DNA of 64,000 nucleotides, from positions 186,001 through 250,000 of the forward strand of contig OY760140.1 of NCBI GenBank assembly GCA_963663215.1. Reading direction: 5' to 3'. Shown here in pieces: positions 46,060-55,304 of the stretch. The position numbers and the translations under genes were made by a program. The stretch is from BJGV01 sp003230615 (GTDB lineage: Bacteria > Pseudomonadota > Gammaproteobacteria > Burkholderiales > Nitrosomonadaceae). Numbering within the stretch: position 1 is the first letter of the stretch; every line of letters starts with the position of its first letter. The notes below the pieces were generated by a model. The model saw only the letters and a program-made list of their open reading frames with translations. It made no database searches and was not told the origin of the DNA.

Positions 46060-47121
46060 ATGCAACATTTAAAATTTTCCGTTCAACTAATCCGTTGGCA
46101 AAGAGCCCATGGCCGACACCAACTTTCTTGGCAGAATACGATTGATCCGTATGCGATCTGGCTATCTGAGATCATGTTGCAGCAAACTAGGGTTATCACT
46201 GTCATACCATATTACTTACGGTTTCTACGATGCTATCCTGATGTCAAAAGTCTTTCGTTGGCATCCCTTGACGAGGTCTTAGCTTTATGGAGTGGCTTAG
46301 GCTACTATTCGCGTGGAAGAAATTTGCACAAAACGGCATGCTTAATTGTTAGCGATTATCACGGTAAATTTCCACGGAAAATTGAGTTGATTCAACAACT
46401 ACCCGGCATAGGTCGCTCGACTGCTGCAGCAATAGTAGTTTTTGCTTATGGAAAACGATGCGCAATACTAGATGGCAATGTCATACGTGTTCTTGCTCGT
46501 CACTTTGGTGTAGAGGGTTATCCTGGAGAGAAGAAGACAGAAGCTCTGCTATGGAAGAAAGCTGAAGAGTTGTTACCAAAAAATAATGTCAAAGGCAACA
46601 TCAAAGCGTACTCCCAGGCTTTGATGGACCTCGGCGCTACCATTTGTACTCGTACCAAACCAAAATGTGTTGTATGTCCGATACGGCGAGAATGTGTTGC
46701 ATTTCAAGAACATCGAGAAGATAAACTTCCTATTCCTAGACCTTATAAACCATTAGTAATAAAAGAGACCGTGATGCTGATGATAGTGAGACGGGATGAG
46801 ATTTTGTTGGAGCGACGTCCGCCAATGGGTATCTGGGGCGGGCTCTGGTGCTTGCCAGAAATACCGACAAGTGTAAATATTTCCTTGTATTGTGCTCAAC
46901 GCTTTGGAATAAAAATAAAATTGCTGTGTCATATACCGTCTATAGATCATGCTTTTACACATTTCAAGTTGCGGATCTATCCACGTTCTTTAAAAGTTGT
47001 TTCACAAGTCTCTGCCATAAGTCAGAGTGGACAAAAATGGACATCATTTAATGGAGCGCTGGAGATGGGAATCCCTGCGCCAGTTAGAAATCTTTTAAAC
47101 TCAAACTATTCCTACAGATAA
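46060..47121 (+). CDS. mutY: A/G-specific adenine glycosylase
   Basis: Removes adenine mispaired with 8-oxoguanine. With the ATG at 46060 the catalytic residues fall on Glu37 (SEIMLQQT) and Asp138 (ILDGNVIR), exactly as in E. coli MutY, so I prefer it to the TTG at 46051. The helix-hairpin-helix LPGIGRSTAAAI and the 4Fe-4S motif C-x6-C-x2-C-x5-C (CTRTKPKCVVCPIRREC) are intact, followed by a C-terminal NUDIX-like 8-oxoG recognition domain. fau follows 13 bp later. Confidence 0.96.
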   Translation: MQHLKFSVQLIRWQRAHGRHQLSWQNTIDPYAIWLSEIMLQQTRVITVIPYYLRFLRCYPDVKSLSLASLDEVLALWSGLGYYSRGRNLHKTACLIVSDYHGKFPRKIELIQQLPGIGRSTAAAIVVFAYGKRCAILDGNVIRVLARHFGVEGYPGEKKTEALLWKKAEELLPKNNVKGNIKAYSQALMDLGATICTRTKPKCVVCPIRRECVAFQEHREDKLPIPRPYKPLVIKETVMLMIVRRDEILLERRPPMGIWGGLWCLPEIPTSVNISLYCAQRFGIKIKLLCHIPSIDHAFTHFKLRIYPRSLKVVSQVSAISQSGQKWTSFNGALEMGIPAPVRNLLNSNYSYR

Positions 47122-47134
47122 ACAAGCTCAGAAA

Positions 47135-47755
47135 ATGGATACATGGCAAGAGTGGAGAAAGAAAAAGCGTATTGAGTTGCTAGCGCGTAGGGAAGCAGTC
47201 ACCGAAGATGATCGATTTCACTGTAGTATGGTTATTACTACTTCGTTGGAGCATGGATTCCCAATGCTATGGAAAAATACGGTTGGGTTTTACTGGCCCT
47301 ATCGTGGAGAATTTGATCCTCGTCCAGCGATGAACATTATTCAGGATCGCGGTGCGAGGCTTGCATTACCAGAAGTGGAGAATAAAAATAAACTGCTACG
47401 TTTTCGTAGATGGTGGAAGGAAGCACCAATGAAAACAGGTGCCTACAATATTCCTATTCCTGACAATACTGAATTAGTAATGGTGAGCGCGATATTAGTA
47501 CCGATGCTTGGCTTTGATGTGCAAGGTTATCGACTTGGCTATGGTGGAGGTTATTATGATCGTACACTTACCGCGATCAGTCCGCGTCCTCTAGTCATCG
47601 GTGTCGCATTTGAGATTCTACGGCTAGAGAACTTCCATCACAGACCACATGATATTGCAGTGGATTTTATCGTAACCGAGGCGGGGATTTATCGGGTAAC
47701 CACTAAGGAAATCGAAATAATTTCTACTAAGAAGTGTGCATCAGAGAATTTTTAA
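47135..47755 (+). CDS. fau: 5-formyltetrahydrofolate cyclo-ligase
   Basis: ATP-dependent recycling of 5-formyl-THF to methenyl-THF. The 206-residue protein has KKKRIELLARREA with a basic N-terminus, YWPYRGEFDPRP, and the nucleotide-binding signature DVQGYRLGYGGGYYDRTL. It follows mutY by 13 bp. The 6S RNA gene that accompanies this gene in many proteobacteria cannot fit here. Confidence 0.93.
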   Translation: MDTWQEWRKKKRIELLARREAVTEDDRFHCSMVITTSLEHGFPMLWKNTVGFYWPYRGEFDPRPAMNIIQDRGARLALPEVENKNKLLRFRRWWKEAPMKTGAYNIPIPDNTELVMVSAILVPMLGFDVQGYRLGYGGGYYDRTLTAISPRPLVIGVAFEILRLENFHHRPHDIAVDFIVTEAGIYRVTTKEIEIISTKKCASENF

Positions 47756-47813
47756 TAGCTCGAGGCATCTTTTTAGACCAAGAACTCATCCTATCTAATA
47801 AGGATCAGTAGCT

Positions 47814-48431
47814 TTATATATTTTCTTCACCCCAACGTGGAATAAGGGAATGTGCCACACCTAGATGATCGAGTATTCTCGCAACGACGAAGTCTACTAG
47901 ATCCTGCACACTTTTAGGATGATGATAGAAACCCGGGTTGGCAGGTAGGATTACTGCGCCACAACGAACCAATTTTTGCATATTTTCCAAGTGGATGGAA
48001 GAGAACGGCATTTCTCGTGGTACCAGTATGAGCTTATGTTTTTCCTTTAGCATCACGTCTGCTGCACGTTCAATCAGTTTCTGTCCCAGCCCTGCCGCTA
48101 CGGCAGCCAGCGTCCCCATTGTACATGGGCAGATCACCATTGAATTTGCTGGATTAGAGCCAGAGGCTACTGGTGCAAACCATTCTTCTCGCCCAAATAC
48201 ACGCAATTGACCTTTTGCGGCCTTAAAACGTTGGCAGAAGAATTCTTCTGTTTCTTTGGCGCGAGATGATAGTGTTAATTTCATTTCCTGTTGTGCAACA
48301 ATCTGTGCCGCTTGTGAGTACAGTAGATAAACGTGATTACCGTTGGCCAGAAGCATTTCTAAGAGACGTATACCGTAAGGCATACCAGATGCGCCGGTAA
48401 AAGCAAGCGTAATAATTTGTGGTGTATTCAT
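47814..48431 (-). CDS. ubiX: Flavin prenyltransferase UbiX
   Basis: Makes prenylated FMN, the cofactor of the UbiD decarboxylase in ubiquinone synthesis. The 205-residue flavoprotein starts TLAFTGASGMPYGIRLLEMLL and has the FMN region ASGSNPANSMVICPCTMGTLAAVAAGLGQ, the conserved RAADVMLKEKHKLILVPREMPFS and the C-terminal HPKSVQDLVDFVVARILDHLG. It converges on fau with a 58-bp gap. Confidence 0.95.
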   Translation of the reverse strand: MNTPQIITLAFTGASGMPYGIRLLEMLLANGNHVYLLYSQAAQIVAQQEMKLTLSSRAKETEEFFCQRFKAAKGQLRVFGREEWFAPVASGSNPANSMVICPCTMGTLAAVAAGLGQKLIERAADVMLKEKHKLILVPREMPFSSIHLENMQKLVRCGAVILPANPGFYHHPKSVQDLVDFVVARILDHLGVAHSLIPRWGEENI

Positions 48432-48550
48432 CTTTAATCCGACAATCGATTTTCCAATTTAAAGTATAACAGATTGATTTTATGTACTTTCTAAAAGACT
48501 CTTTCCTATTGACGAGATAGGTGATGCTAATTAAAAATAAATGGTACAGA

Positions 48551-49390
48551 TTAAGAACTCAATTCTCGGTGTCGTACTAGAACTTGATTCTTTTTAGTAA
48601 AATACTTAGCTAAACGTACAGCTAAATATACTGAGCGGTGACGTCCGCCAGTGCAGCCGATAGCTATAGTTAGGTAATTTCTGTTATCACGAATGAAACA
48701 AGGCAACCAGTCATCTATGAATCGTCTTATATCATCGAACATACGATTGACATCGACGTGTCTAGAGAGATATTCAATTACTGCATCATCTGTTCCAGTA
48801 AGAGATTGTAACTGTTCTTCATAGAATGGATTGGGGAGGCAGCGCACATCGAACACTATATCCGAATCTAGTGGAATGCCATGCTTAAAGCCAAACGACT
48901 GGAATAAGAGTGTCAGGCGCGAACGATCGAGGTCAATAAATTCTCTTACCCAGGTGCGCAATGAGCTAGCACTCAAGTCACTGGTGTCGATGCAGTGTGC
49001 AAGATCCTTGACCTCTGCCAATATTTCTCTTTCTAACTGTATACATTCTAGCAGTGTGAGTTTGTCATCGCTTAACGGGTGACGGCGGCGGGTTTCTGAA
49101 AAGCGTTTAACTAGCGTATCGGTTTTAGCCTCTAAAAATAATAAGCGTACGTCAATTTCTTTTTGTTTCAAATCAGCCATCTGTTTTGGTAACAGATGTA
49201 GTGTTTTACGACTTCTGGCATCAATACTGACTGCGATGCGTGGATGGCTAGATTTTTTAAAATAAAGGATAACTTCTTGCAACAAGTTAGCAGGTAGGTT
49301 ATCGACACAATAATATCCGTTGTCTTCCAGTACTGTGAGCGCAATACTCTTCCCGGAGCCTGCGAGACCACTAATGACGATTAGTTGCAT
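48551..49390 (-). CDS. rapZ: RNase adapter protein RapZ
   Basis: P-loop protein that in E. coli presents the GlmZ small RNA to RNase E and senses glucosamine-6-phosphate. The 279-residue sequence has Walker A GLAGSGKS (residues 8-15), DNGYYCVDNLPANLL, SIDARSRK, the ETRRRHPLS segment and the C-terminal IAIGCTGGRHRSVYLA signature. Many relatives sit behind hprK and ptsN, as here, in the rpoN operon. Confidence 0.96.
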   Translation of the reverse strand: MQLIVISGLAGSGKSIALTVLEDNGYYCVDNLPANLLQEVILYFKKSSHPRIAVSIDARSRKTLHLLPKQMADLKQKEIDVRLLFLEAKTDTLVKRFSETRRRHPLSDDKLTLLECIQLEREILAEVKDLAHCIDTSDLSASSLRTWVREFIDLDRSRLTLLFQSFGFKHGIPLDSDIVFDVRCLPNPFYEEQLQSLTGTDDAVIEYLSRHVDVNRMFDDIRRFIDDWLPCFIRDNRNYLTIAIGCTGGRHRSVYLAVRLAKYFTKKNQVLVRHRELSS

Positions 49391-49444
49391 TTTCCTTTAA
49401 GAGCGTGGAGTAGTGAAAATATAGCAATGCGTAGGTTCATAGTT

Positions 49445-50416
49445 CTAAAGATTTATTGTGCCTTTCGTGTCTTTATTTGGTTTTTTGTTCTCCATCTCTT
49501 GTTCATGTCGCTCTAGAAAATTCTTAGTACTATCCATACCACGAAATTGTAGGACATAATTACGTACCGCTGCTTCAACTAGCACCGCTAAGTTACGTCC
49601 TGCAGCAACCGGTATAATAACCTTGCGGATGCTAATGCCCATAACATCTTCACTGACATTGTTGATCGGAAGTCTATCAAGTGCATTAAATTCAGAACTG
49701 CCAGCTTTTTGCAGATGCACGATCAGTTTCAGGTTCTTTCGTCGGCGTACCGCTGTTTCGCCAAAAATAATACGAATATTAAGCATTCCAAGCCCGCGAA
49801 CTTCAAGAAAATCGCGTAACATCTCCGGACTTTGGCCCTCTAGGGTCTCTGGAGATATACGGTGTAACTCTACCACGTCGTCTGCCACTAGACCGTGACC
49901 GCGGCTCACCAATTCCAGTGCTAATTCACTTTTACCAACACCACTTTCTCCTGTAATCATCACACCCATTCCCAGCACATCAAGAAGAGCACCGTGCATA
50001 CTATCTGAGGGAGCCAAGACACGCCACAGATAGGGACGTAATAGCCACATTATTTCCAGGCTGGAGCGTTCTGAACATAGTATGGGTGTATGAGTGGAGT
50101 TGGCCAATGCACTTAGCGAATCTGGTACAGGGACGCCTCTCGCTGCAATGATACATGACATATTGCTCTCGGCAAGAAGCTGCATACTATGCTGCAATGA
50201 TTTGGGATCAAGTTGGTTAAGATAATCTGCTTCATCACTGCTCAATACTTGTATCCAATTGGGATGGATAAAGTTGAGATGTCCAATTACACCCTGATTA
50301 CTCTGAGAGACGTCATCAATAACTTGCTTATCACCATCATTTCTGCCTGCCTTCCAGATCAGCCCTAGTTTTTCTCGATTCTCTTCAAACAGTTGTGTTA
50401 TGCTGATTTGAGGCAT
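49445..50416 (-). CDS. hprK: HPr kinase/phosphorylase
   Basis: Bifunctional enzyme that phosphorylates or dephosphorylates Ser46 of HPr. From the chosen ATG at 50416 it has 323 residues and begins MPQISITQLFEENREKLGL as in betaproteobacteria. An in-frame ATG at 50458 would overlap ptsN even more. Walker A GESGVGKSELALEL is near residue 155, preceded by HGALLDVLGMGVMITG and followed by LVADDVVELH and the signature EVRGLGMLNI. The start lies inside the ptsN 3' end (32-bp overlap), indicating coupling. Confidence 0.94.
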   Translation of the reverse strand: MPQISITQLFEENREKLGLIWKAGRNDGDKQVIDDVSQSNQGVIGHLNFIHPNWIQVLSSDEADYLNQLDPKSLQHSMQLLAESNMSCIIAARGVPVPDSLSALANSTHTPILCSERSSLEIMWLLRPYLWRVLAPSDSMHGALLDVLGMGVMITGESGVGKSELALELVSRGHGLVADDVVELHRISPETLEGQSPEMLRDFLEVRGLGMLNIRIIFGETAVRRRKNLKLIVHLQKAGSSEFNALDRLPINNVSEDVMGISIRKVIIPVAAGRNLAVLVEAAVRNYVLQFRGMDSTKNFLERHEQEMENKKPNKDTKGTINL

Positions 50417-50870
50417 TTGCGGTCCAATTTGAAATGAGCTGATGGATCTCTGCAGCATCTTTGCATGTTAGTAAGTTTTCGCGAAAACTTTTAACACCGA
50501 ACATTTGTGCCAGTTCACTTAATATTTGTAAGTGTTCATCAGTTGCTTTTTCCGGTACCAGCAAGATGCAGATCAGGGCTACTGGTCTACCGTCTGGTGC
50601 ATCAAATTGAATTGACTCCTTCATTCTGATAAACGCTGCAGTAGCTTTATGAAGGCCCTTTATTCTTCCATGTGGAATTGCTACACCCTGACCAAGACCT
50701 GTGGAGCCTAGTTTTTCTCGGGTAAATAAACTATCAAATACTTGGTTAGGTGCAATATGTAAAGTGTTTTCAAATAACAGGCCAACCTGTTCAAACACGT
50801 GTTTCTTACTAGTTGCTTCCAGATCCACAATAACATTTGATAGTGGTAAAAGTTGTGTAATCAGGTTCAT
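50385..50870 (-). CDS. ptsN: Nitrogen-regulatory PTS EIIA protein (EIIA-Ntr)
   Basis: Phosphocarrier of the nitrogen PTS, which regulates potassium transport and nitrogen or stress responses. The 161-residue PTS-EIIA type-2 domain has the phosphorylated His67 in GVAIPHGRIKG and the phrases KKHVFEQVGLLFE and ALICILLVPEKATDEHLQILSELAQMF. It lies between hpf and hprK in the rpoN operon. Confidence 0.95.
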   Translation of the reverse strand: MNLITQLLPLSNVIVDLEATSKKHVFEQVGLLFENTLHIAPNQVFDSLFTREKLGSTGLGQGVAIPHGRIKGLHKATAAFIRMKESIQFDAPDGRPVALICILLVPEKATDEHLQILSELAQMFGVKSFRENLLTCKDAAEIHQLISNWTANASNQHNTTV

Positions 50871-50994
50871 AGAATATTAATTGTAATTTGTTTAATATTT
50901 AGCATTCGTATTGTAGTAGTTTTGATCGGATTCTTAGGTTAAACGATAGATATGAAGATACCTATTCCTACTATAGCTTATAATTTATTTCCGT

Positions 50995-51327
50995 TTAATC
51001 TGACTGTTCTGATTCGTGAGTTTTAAATGCGTTGCTATTGCGATGGGCTACATTCTTCCCCTTGTATTTTAGTATCTTTCGATCAAGTTTATCCACCAGG
51101 TTGTCTATTGAAACATACATATTAGCGCTGTTGGTTTCGACAAATATATCCTTACCGCGTACATGTACATTGGCCTCAGCATTTTGCTTTAATTTCTCCA
51201 CTGATAGGGTTACGTTGACATCGATAACGTTGTCAAAATGACGTTTTATCTTGTCCATCTTAGTAGTAACATAATCACGCATGGCAGGAGTAATTTCTAC
51301 ATGGTGGCCAGTAAGGTTTAGATTCAT
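50995..51327 (-). CDS. hpf: Ribosome hibernation promoting factor / sigma-54 modulation protein
   Basis: Binds the 30S subunit in stationary phase and promotes inactive ribosome dimers. The start at 51327 (MNLNLTGHHVEITPAMRDYV) is chosen because AAAGGAG lies 5 bp upstream. The frame is open further 5', but only because it overlaps rpoN. The resulting 110 residues match the short HPF type: beta-alpha-beta core with VTTKMDKIKRHFDNVIDVNV and GKDIFVETNSANMYVSIDNLVDKLDRKI. It follows rpoN by 19 bp. Confidence 0.94.
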   Translation of the reverse strand: MNLNLTGHHVEITPAMRDYVTTKMDKIKRHFDNVIDVNVTLSVEKLKQNAEANVHVRGKDIFVETNSANMYVSIDNLVDKLDRKILKYKGKNVAHRNSNAFKTHESEQSD

Positions 51328-51346
51328 CATAGCTCCTTTCTTTGGG

Positions 51347-52822
51347 TTAAAGTGATTTACGAAGGTTAACCGGATGAATTTGCATTGATTCTCGGTATTT
51401 TGCAACAGTACGGCGGGCGACCAAAATACCTTGCTGCCCAAGAATTTCTGAAATATGCTGATCACTCAGTGGTTTCTTTGTATTCTCGGCATTTACCAAT
51501 TGTGTTATCAGGGCACGAATTGCAGTAGCAGAACAGGCGCCACCTGAATCAGTTGCTACATGGCTGCCAAAGAAATACTTTAGCTCAAATGTACCACGCG
51601 GTGTACGCATAAATTTCTGCGTAGTTACACGAGATATTGTCGATTCATGTAAATCTAGAGAGTCTGAGATTTCTCTTAGTACCAATGGACGCATAGCTAC
51701 TGCACCGTGCTCAAAGAATTGTCGTTGGCGTTCAACAATGGCACGCGACACTCTCAGAATAGTGTCGAAGCGTTGATGCACATTCTTGATGAGCCATTTT
51801 GCTTCGTCTAATTGACTGAAAAGTTTCTGTTTTGGTTCAGTACGGTTGCTTTTCAGAATATTAGCATAGAGGTGGTTAATTCTGAGACGTGGCATTGCTT
51901 CCGGATTAAGGTTAGCTACCCAGGTGGAACCATTTTTTGTAACAATCACATCAGGTATGATGTAGTGGGCTGTTGCGTAGCCAAATTCAGAGCCTGGCCT
52001 GGGATTTAGGTGGGTAATGAGTGACTGAATAATGCGAAGATCATTATCATCGCAGTGCAGCAGCTTTTTGATTCCTCTAAAATCTCGTGATGCCAGATTT
52101 TCCAGATGATTATTTACTATCAGCAATGCTTGGTCGCGGCAGGGTGTGTCTTTCGGTAGAGCCTGCAACTGCATAACCAAGCACTCCTTCAAGTTACATG
52201 CGCCGACACCAGGCGGATCCAAATGTTGCAAACGTTCTAATGCCGTGTTTAGGTCATCGATATCTATTCCAAGCTCTGGTGGAAGAAGATTAACAAGCTC
52301 TTCAAGATCCTGAACAAGATAGCCGTTATCATTTAGGCTGTCGATTAGTAGACCAGTGATCTTTTTGTCGCGCTCCGTGGTTTGACTAAGATTAAGCTGC
52401 AAACTAAGGTATTCACGTAAACTGATGGACTCAGACGACTGTTGCGGAAAGTCATATTCATCATAGTCATCACGTGTGCCACGAAAATCTTCGTTTTTAC
52501 CAGACCAGTCAAATTCGTTTGTCAGACTTGTTTCTAGTTGTATACCAGCATCAGTAGCAGATATCACTTCGGCAGATTCTTCCTGAGGCTCTGATAAATT
52601 AGATTGTGGTGATTTCAACTGACTCTCAAGCAGAGTATCTTGATATTCGGTTTCGCCTTGATCTGTATCATCATCCATCTCCAGCAATGGGTTTTCCTGG
52701 ACTATGCGGTCAATTTCTTGATTTAGTTCAAGTGTGGATAGTTGCAACAACCTTATGGATTGTTGCAACTGAGGTGTAAGCGTAAGTTGCTGAGATAACT
52801 TAAGCTGGAGAGTAGGCTTCAT
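51347..52822 (-). CDS. rpoN: RNA polymerase sigma-54 factor
   Basis: Alternative sigma factor that needs bacterial enhancer-binding activators. The 491-residue protein has region I (QLKLSQQLTLTPQLQQSIRLLQLSTLELNQEI), an acidic region II, the core-binding domain (VQDLEELVNLLPPELGID to LNPRPGSEF) and the C-terminal RpoN box ARRTVAKYRE just before the end. It is downstream of lptB and upstream of hpf, the general proteobacterial arrangement. Confidence 0.97.
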   Translation of the reverse strand: MKPTLQLKLSQQLTLTPQLQQSIRLLQLSTLELNQEIDRIVQENPLLEMDDDTDQGETEYQDTLLESQLKSPQSNLSEPQEESAEVISATDAGIQLETSLTNEFDWSGKNEDFRGTRDDYDEYDFPQQSSESISLREYLSLQLNLSQTTERDKKITGLLIDSLNDNGYLVQDLEELVNLLPPELGIDIDDLNTALERLQHLDPPGVGACNLKECLVMQLQALPKDTPCRDQALLIVNNHLENLASRDFRGIKKLLHCDDNDLRIIQSLITHLNPRPGSEFGYATAHYIIPDVIVTKNGSTWVANLNPEAMPRLRINHLYANILKSNRTEPKQKLFSQLDEAKWLIKNVHQRFDTILRVSRAIVERQRQFFEHGAVAMRPLVLREISDSLDLHESTISRVTTQKFMRTPRGTFELKYFFGSHVATDSGGACSATAIRALITQLVNAENTKKPLSDQHISEILGQQGILVARRTVAKYRESMQIHPVNLRKSL

Positions 52823-52877
52823 AATTTAATGAGATGCGGCAATAAGCCGCAGATTCGCGTAACCTGAATATTTGATT

Positions 52878-53600
52878 CTACAGCCTAAAATGTTCTCCCA
52901 AATATACCTTCCTTACGTTTTCATTATAAATGATTTCATCGGGTATGCCGCTGGCTAGAACGCTACCTTCACTAATAATATAGGCTCGGTCACAAATTCC
53001 TAATGTTTCTCTAACGTTATGGTCAGTAATAAGTACACCAATATTACGTTTCTTGAGAAAATGAATAATTTTTTGGATATCAAGTACAGCAATAGGGTCT
53101 ACCCCTGCGAATGGTTCATCCAGTAGGATGAAACGGGGTTGTGACGCTAATGTCCGTGCAATTTCCACACGGCGACGCTCACCCCCAGATAGTCCTAATG
53201 CTGGGTTAGCCCTAAGATGACCGATGCTAAGGTCATCCAACAAATTATCAAGATGTTGTTGTATTTCGTCTGGCCCATAATTTTGTAGTTCTAGAATTGC
53301 ACAGATATTGTCTGCCACAGAAAGATGTCTGAAAATTGAGGCTTCCTGAGGCAAATAACCCAATCCAAGAAGGGCGCGGCGATGAATTGGCATCTGGCTC
53401 AAATTTAGCTCATCCAGGTATATACTACCGCCATCAAGTGGTAGCAATCCTACCATCATGTGAAAGCAAGTAGTCTTACCTGCACCGTTAGGTCCTAGTA
53501 GACCAACTACTTCTCCACTTGAGACATAAAGCGATACCTCATGCACTACGGTACGAGATTTGTAGCATTTTTTTAATTTATCAGCTTTGAATTCACTCAT
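52878..53600 (-). CDS. lptB: LPS export ABC transporter ATPase LptB
   Basis: Powers extraction of LPS from the inner membrane together with LptFG and LptC. The 240-residue ATPase has Walker A GPNGAGKTT near residue 36, the Q-loop GLGYLPQEASIF typical of LptB, the signature LSGGERRRVEIARTL, Walker B FILLDEPFAGVDPIAV and the switch His in ITDHNVRETL. It is 39 bp after lptA. Confidence 0.97.
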   Translation of the reverse strand: MSEFKADKLKKCYKSRTVVHEVSLYVSSGEVVGLLGPNGAGKTTCFHMMVGLLPLDGGSIYLDELNLSQMPIHRRALLGLGYLPQEASIFRHLSVADNICAILELQNYGPDEIQQHLDNLLDDLSIGHLRANPALGLSGGERRRVEIARTLASQPRFILLDEPFAGVDPIAVLDIQKIIHFLKKRNIGVLITDHNVRETLGICDRAYIISEGSVLASGIPDEIIYNENVRKVYLGEHFRL

Positions 53601-53639
53601 TTTTTCAGAATTCTGAGATGGCTTTGAGATGCTACTGGC

Positions 53640-54173
53640 TCAGGGATTTAAATTCTTTTTCTTTTTCTTTGGCTGTATTACAGCACGCACTCTACTATTA
53701 GATTTAGTTTTTATTCCATTGTTTACCTGAAAAAATTCTGTTGTAGCATTGTAGGAAATATAATCTCCATGTACTTCATCCAGTCCACGTTTTAGCCGTG
53801 CTTGATTAAATAGCTCTACTTTGTCAGCTGCACTATCATATTCCATGCGTTCACCCCAGCCCTCAATGTATTCATCCATGCCATCACGTTTTTGTCGGAA
53901 ACTGGCGAGGTTTCCGTAGGCAGTAGCACTCTGGAATCCGTTGGCATTCTCTTTTACCACCATTTTGTCAGAGCGTATAATTAGGGTGCCCTGGGTGAGT
54001 ACTACGTTTCCAGTGAACACGCTGATTCTGTCTTTCGAGTTAGATCGGCCGGTATTTTCAACGGTAGCACGATCGGATTCCAGATGAACTGGCTTATCGC
54101 TGTCGGCGCGTTCTGCCTGGACAGACCCTGCAGACAGCACACCCAAGAAAAATATAGCAGAGGCATATCTCAT
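53640..54173 (-). CDS. lptA: LPS transport periplasmic protein LptA
   Basis: Forms the beta-jellyroll bridge that carries LPS across the periplasm. The 177-residue protein has a signal peptide (RYASAIFFLGVLSAGSVQAE) and the OstA-like core: HLESDRATVENTG, FTGNVVLTQGTLIIRSDKMVV and ATAYGNLASFRQKRDGMDEYIEGWGERMEYD. The Lys-rich C-terminus (QPKKKKKNLNP) is typical. Located between lptC and lptB. Confidence 0.94.
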   Translation of the reverse strand: MRYASAIFFLGVLSAGSVQAERADSDKPVHLESDRATVENTGRSNSKDRISVFTGNVVLTQGTLIIRSDKMVVKENANGFQSATAYGNLASFRQKRDGMDEYIEGWGERMEYDSAADKVELFNQARLKRGLDEVHGDYISYNATTEFFQVNNGIKTKSNSRVRAVIQPKKKKKNLNP

Positions 54174-54207
54174 AATTTATAGTTTAGTACATATACATCT
54201 CAAAAGA

Positions 54208-54783
54208 TTAGCGTGTTTTGTCATGGACGAATTTTACCTCTGACAATAGACGGATGACTTGAGTATTATTATCAAACTCCATACCTACTGCATTAATAAT
54301 CGTGTTGGCCTCGATAATGGTTACAGGTTTATCAGTTTTTGCGAAATTATCGTCAGGGACTATGTGTAAAAAACTGGTAGTCATAATTGTTTCGCCATCA
54401 CCATCACCATTGTTATGGCGCAGCACTTTAACATTTCCATTTAGATAAACATCGTCGTTATTGCTAGTCAAGTTGGCTCGATCGGCCCTTACTCGCATAT
54501 CAGGCGTGCCTGCTTTGGAATTGATGAGACGGGGTTGTTCCAAGTAAGTGTTGTCGTTGTCCAGATAATGCAACATCTTTTTTGCAGAAAGTGTTTGGTG
54601 AAGCCCATTACTATGATTTACGCTGAGAGCTGAGAAGTTTTCTATCACATAATCAGGATCACGTTGCGGAGAACTGTCTTGTCCTGTAGATGGTTTCCGC
54701 ACAGCCTTATCCACCCAGAACGTGAAAACTGCAAGTAAAATGATTAGAACCAAAGGAAATTTAGTAGGCAAGCTATTGATCAT
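54208..54783 (-). CDS. lptC: LPS export protein LptC
   Basis: Bitopic inner-membrane protein that hands LPS from LptBFG to LptA. The 191-residue sequence has one N-terminal helix (KFPLVLIILLAVFTFWVDKAV) and a periplasmic beta-jellyroll with DYVIENFSALSVNHSNGLHQTLSAKKM and NNDDVYLNGNVKV. Its ATG overlaps the kdsC stop by 4 bp (ATGA-type coupling). Confidence 0.92.
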   Translation of the reverse strand: MINSLPTKFPLVLIILLAVFTFWVDKAVRKPSTGQDSSPQRDPDYVIENFSALSVNHSNGLHQTLSAKKMLHYLDNDNTYLEQPRLINSKAGTPDMRVRADRANLTSNNDDVYLNGNVKVLRHNNGDGDGETIMTTSFLHIVPDDNFAKTDKPVTIIEANTIINAVGMEFDNNTQVIRLLSEVKFVHDKTR

Positions 54784-55304
54784 ATAAGGAATGTATCTAA
54801 TTGTGCATCAAGTGTACCTTGCGCAAGCATCACCATTTCGCAGACCTCGCGTACCGCACCATGCCCACCTTCCAAACGGGTAACGTAATGCACTTGTTTT
54901 TTTACTAGTGCAGGAGCTGCAGGAACACAAATAGAAAGGCCGCAGCGTGACATCACAGGTAGGTCTATCAAATCGTCGCCCATGTAGGCGCAGGCGGAAA
55001 CATCGAGCCCTAGCTTTGTCAGAAGCTCTTCAAATACTTGTAGTTTGTTTTTTGCGCCCTGGAAGATGAGCGGTATACCTAAATTTTTTGCCCGTAACTT
55101 CACACAGCGAGATTTTCTAGCAGTAATAATTGCAAGTTCAACTCCGCTTGCTCTAAGCATCTTCATACCGTGACCATCACGACTATTAAACGCTTTAATT
55201 TCTTCGCCACCATCCGTGAGATAGAGGGTGCCATCAGTAAGTACCCCATCAACATCGAAAATCACAACCTGAATGTTTTTAGCTTTCTCCAACACTTCTT
55301 GCAT
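54780..55304 (-). CDS. kdsC: 3-deoxy-D-manno-octulosonate 8-phosphate phosphatase
   Basis: HAD-family enzyme that releases Kdo for the inner core of LPS. The 174-residue protein has the nucleophile motif FDVDGVLTDG (Asp17, Asp19), FNSRDGHGMKML, IITARKS, the FQGAKNKLQVFEEL lysine motif and the acidic YMGDDLIDLPVM. In many proteobacteria kdsD lies directly upstream in this operon. Here the 500 bp upstream are non-coding, so kdsC is the first gene of the cluster. Confidence 0.95.
   Translation of the reverse strand: MQEVLEKAKNIQVVIFDVDGVLTDGTLYLTDGGEEIKAFNSRDGHGMKMLRASGVELAIITARKSRCVKLRAKNLGIPLIFQGAKNKLQVFEELLTKLGLDVSACAYMGDDLIDLPVMSRCGLSICVPAAPALVKKQVHYVTRLEGGHGAVREVCEMVMLAQGTLDAQLDTFLI

Noticed and set aside
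47102..47134. 6S RNA gene upstream of fau
   Set aside because: mutY ends only 13 bp before fau, leaving no room for the ~180-nt RNA.
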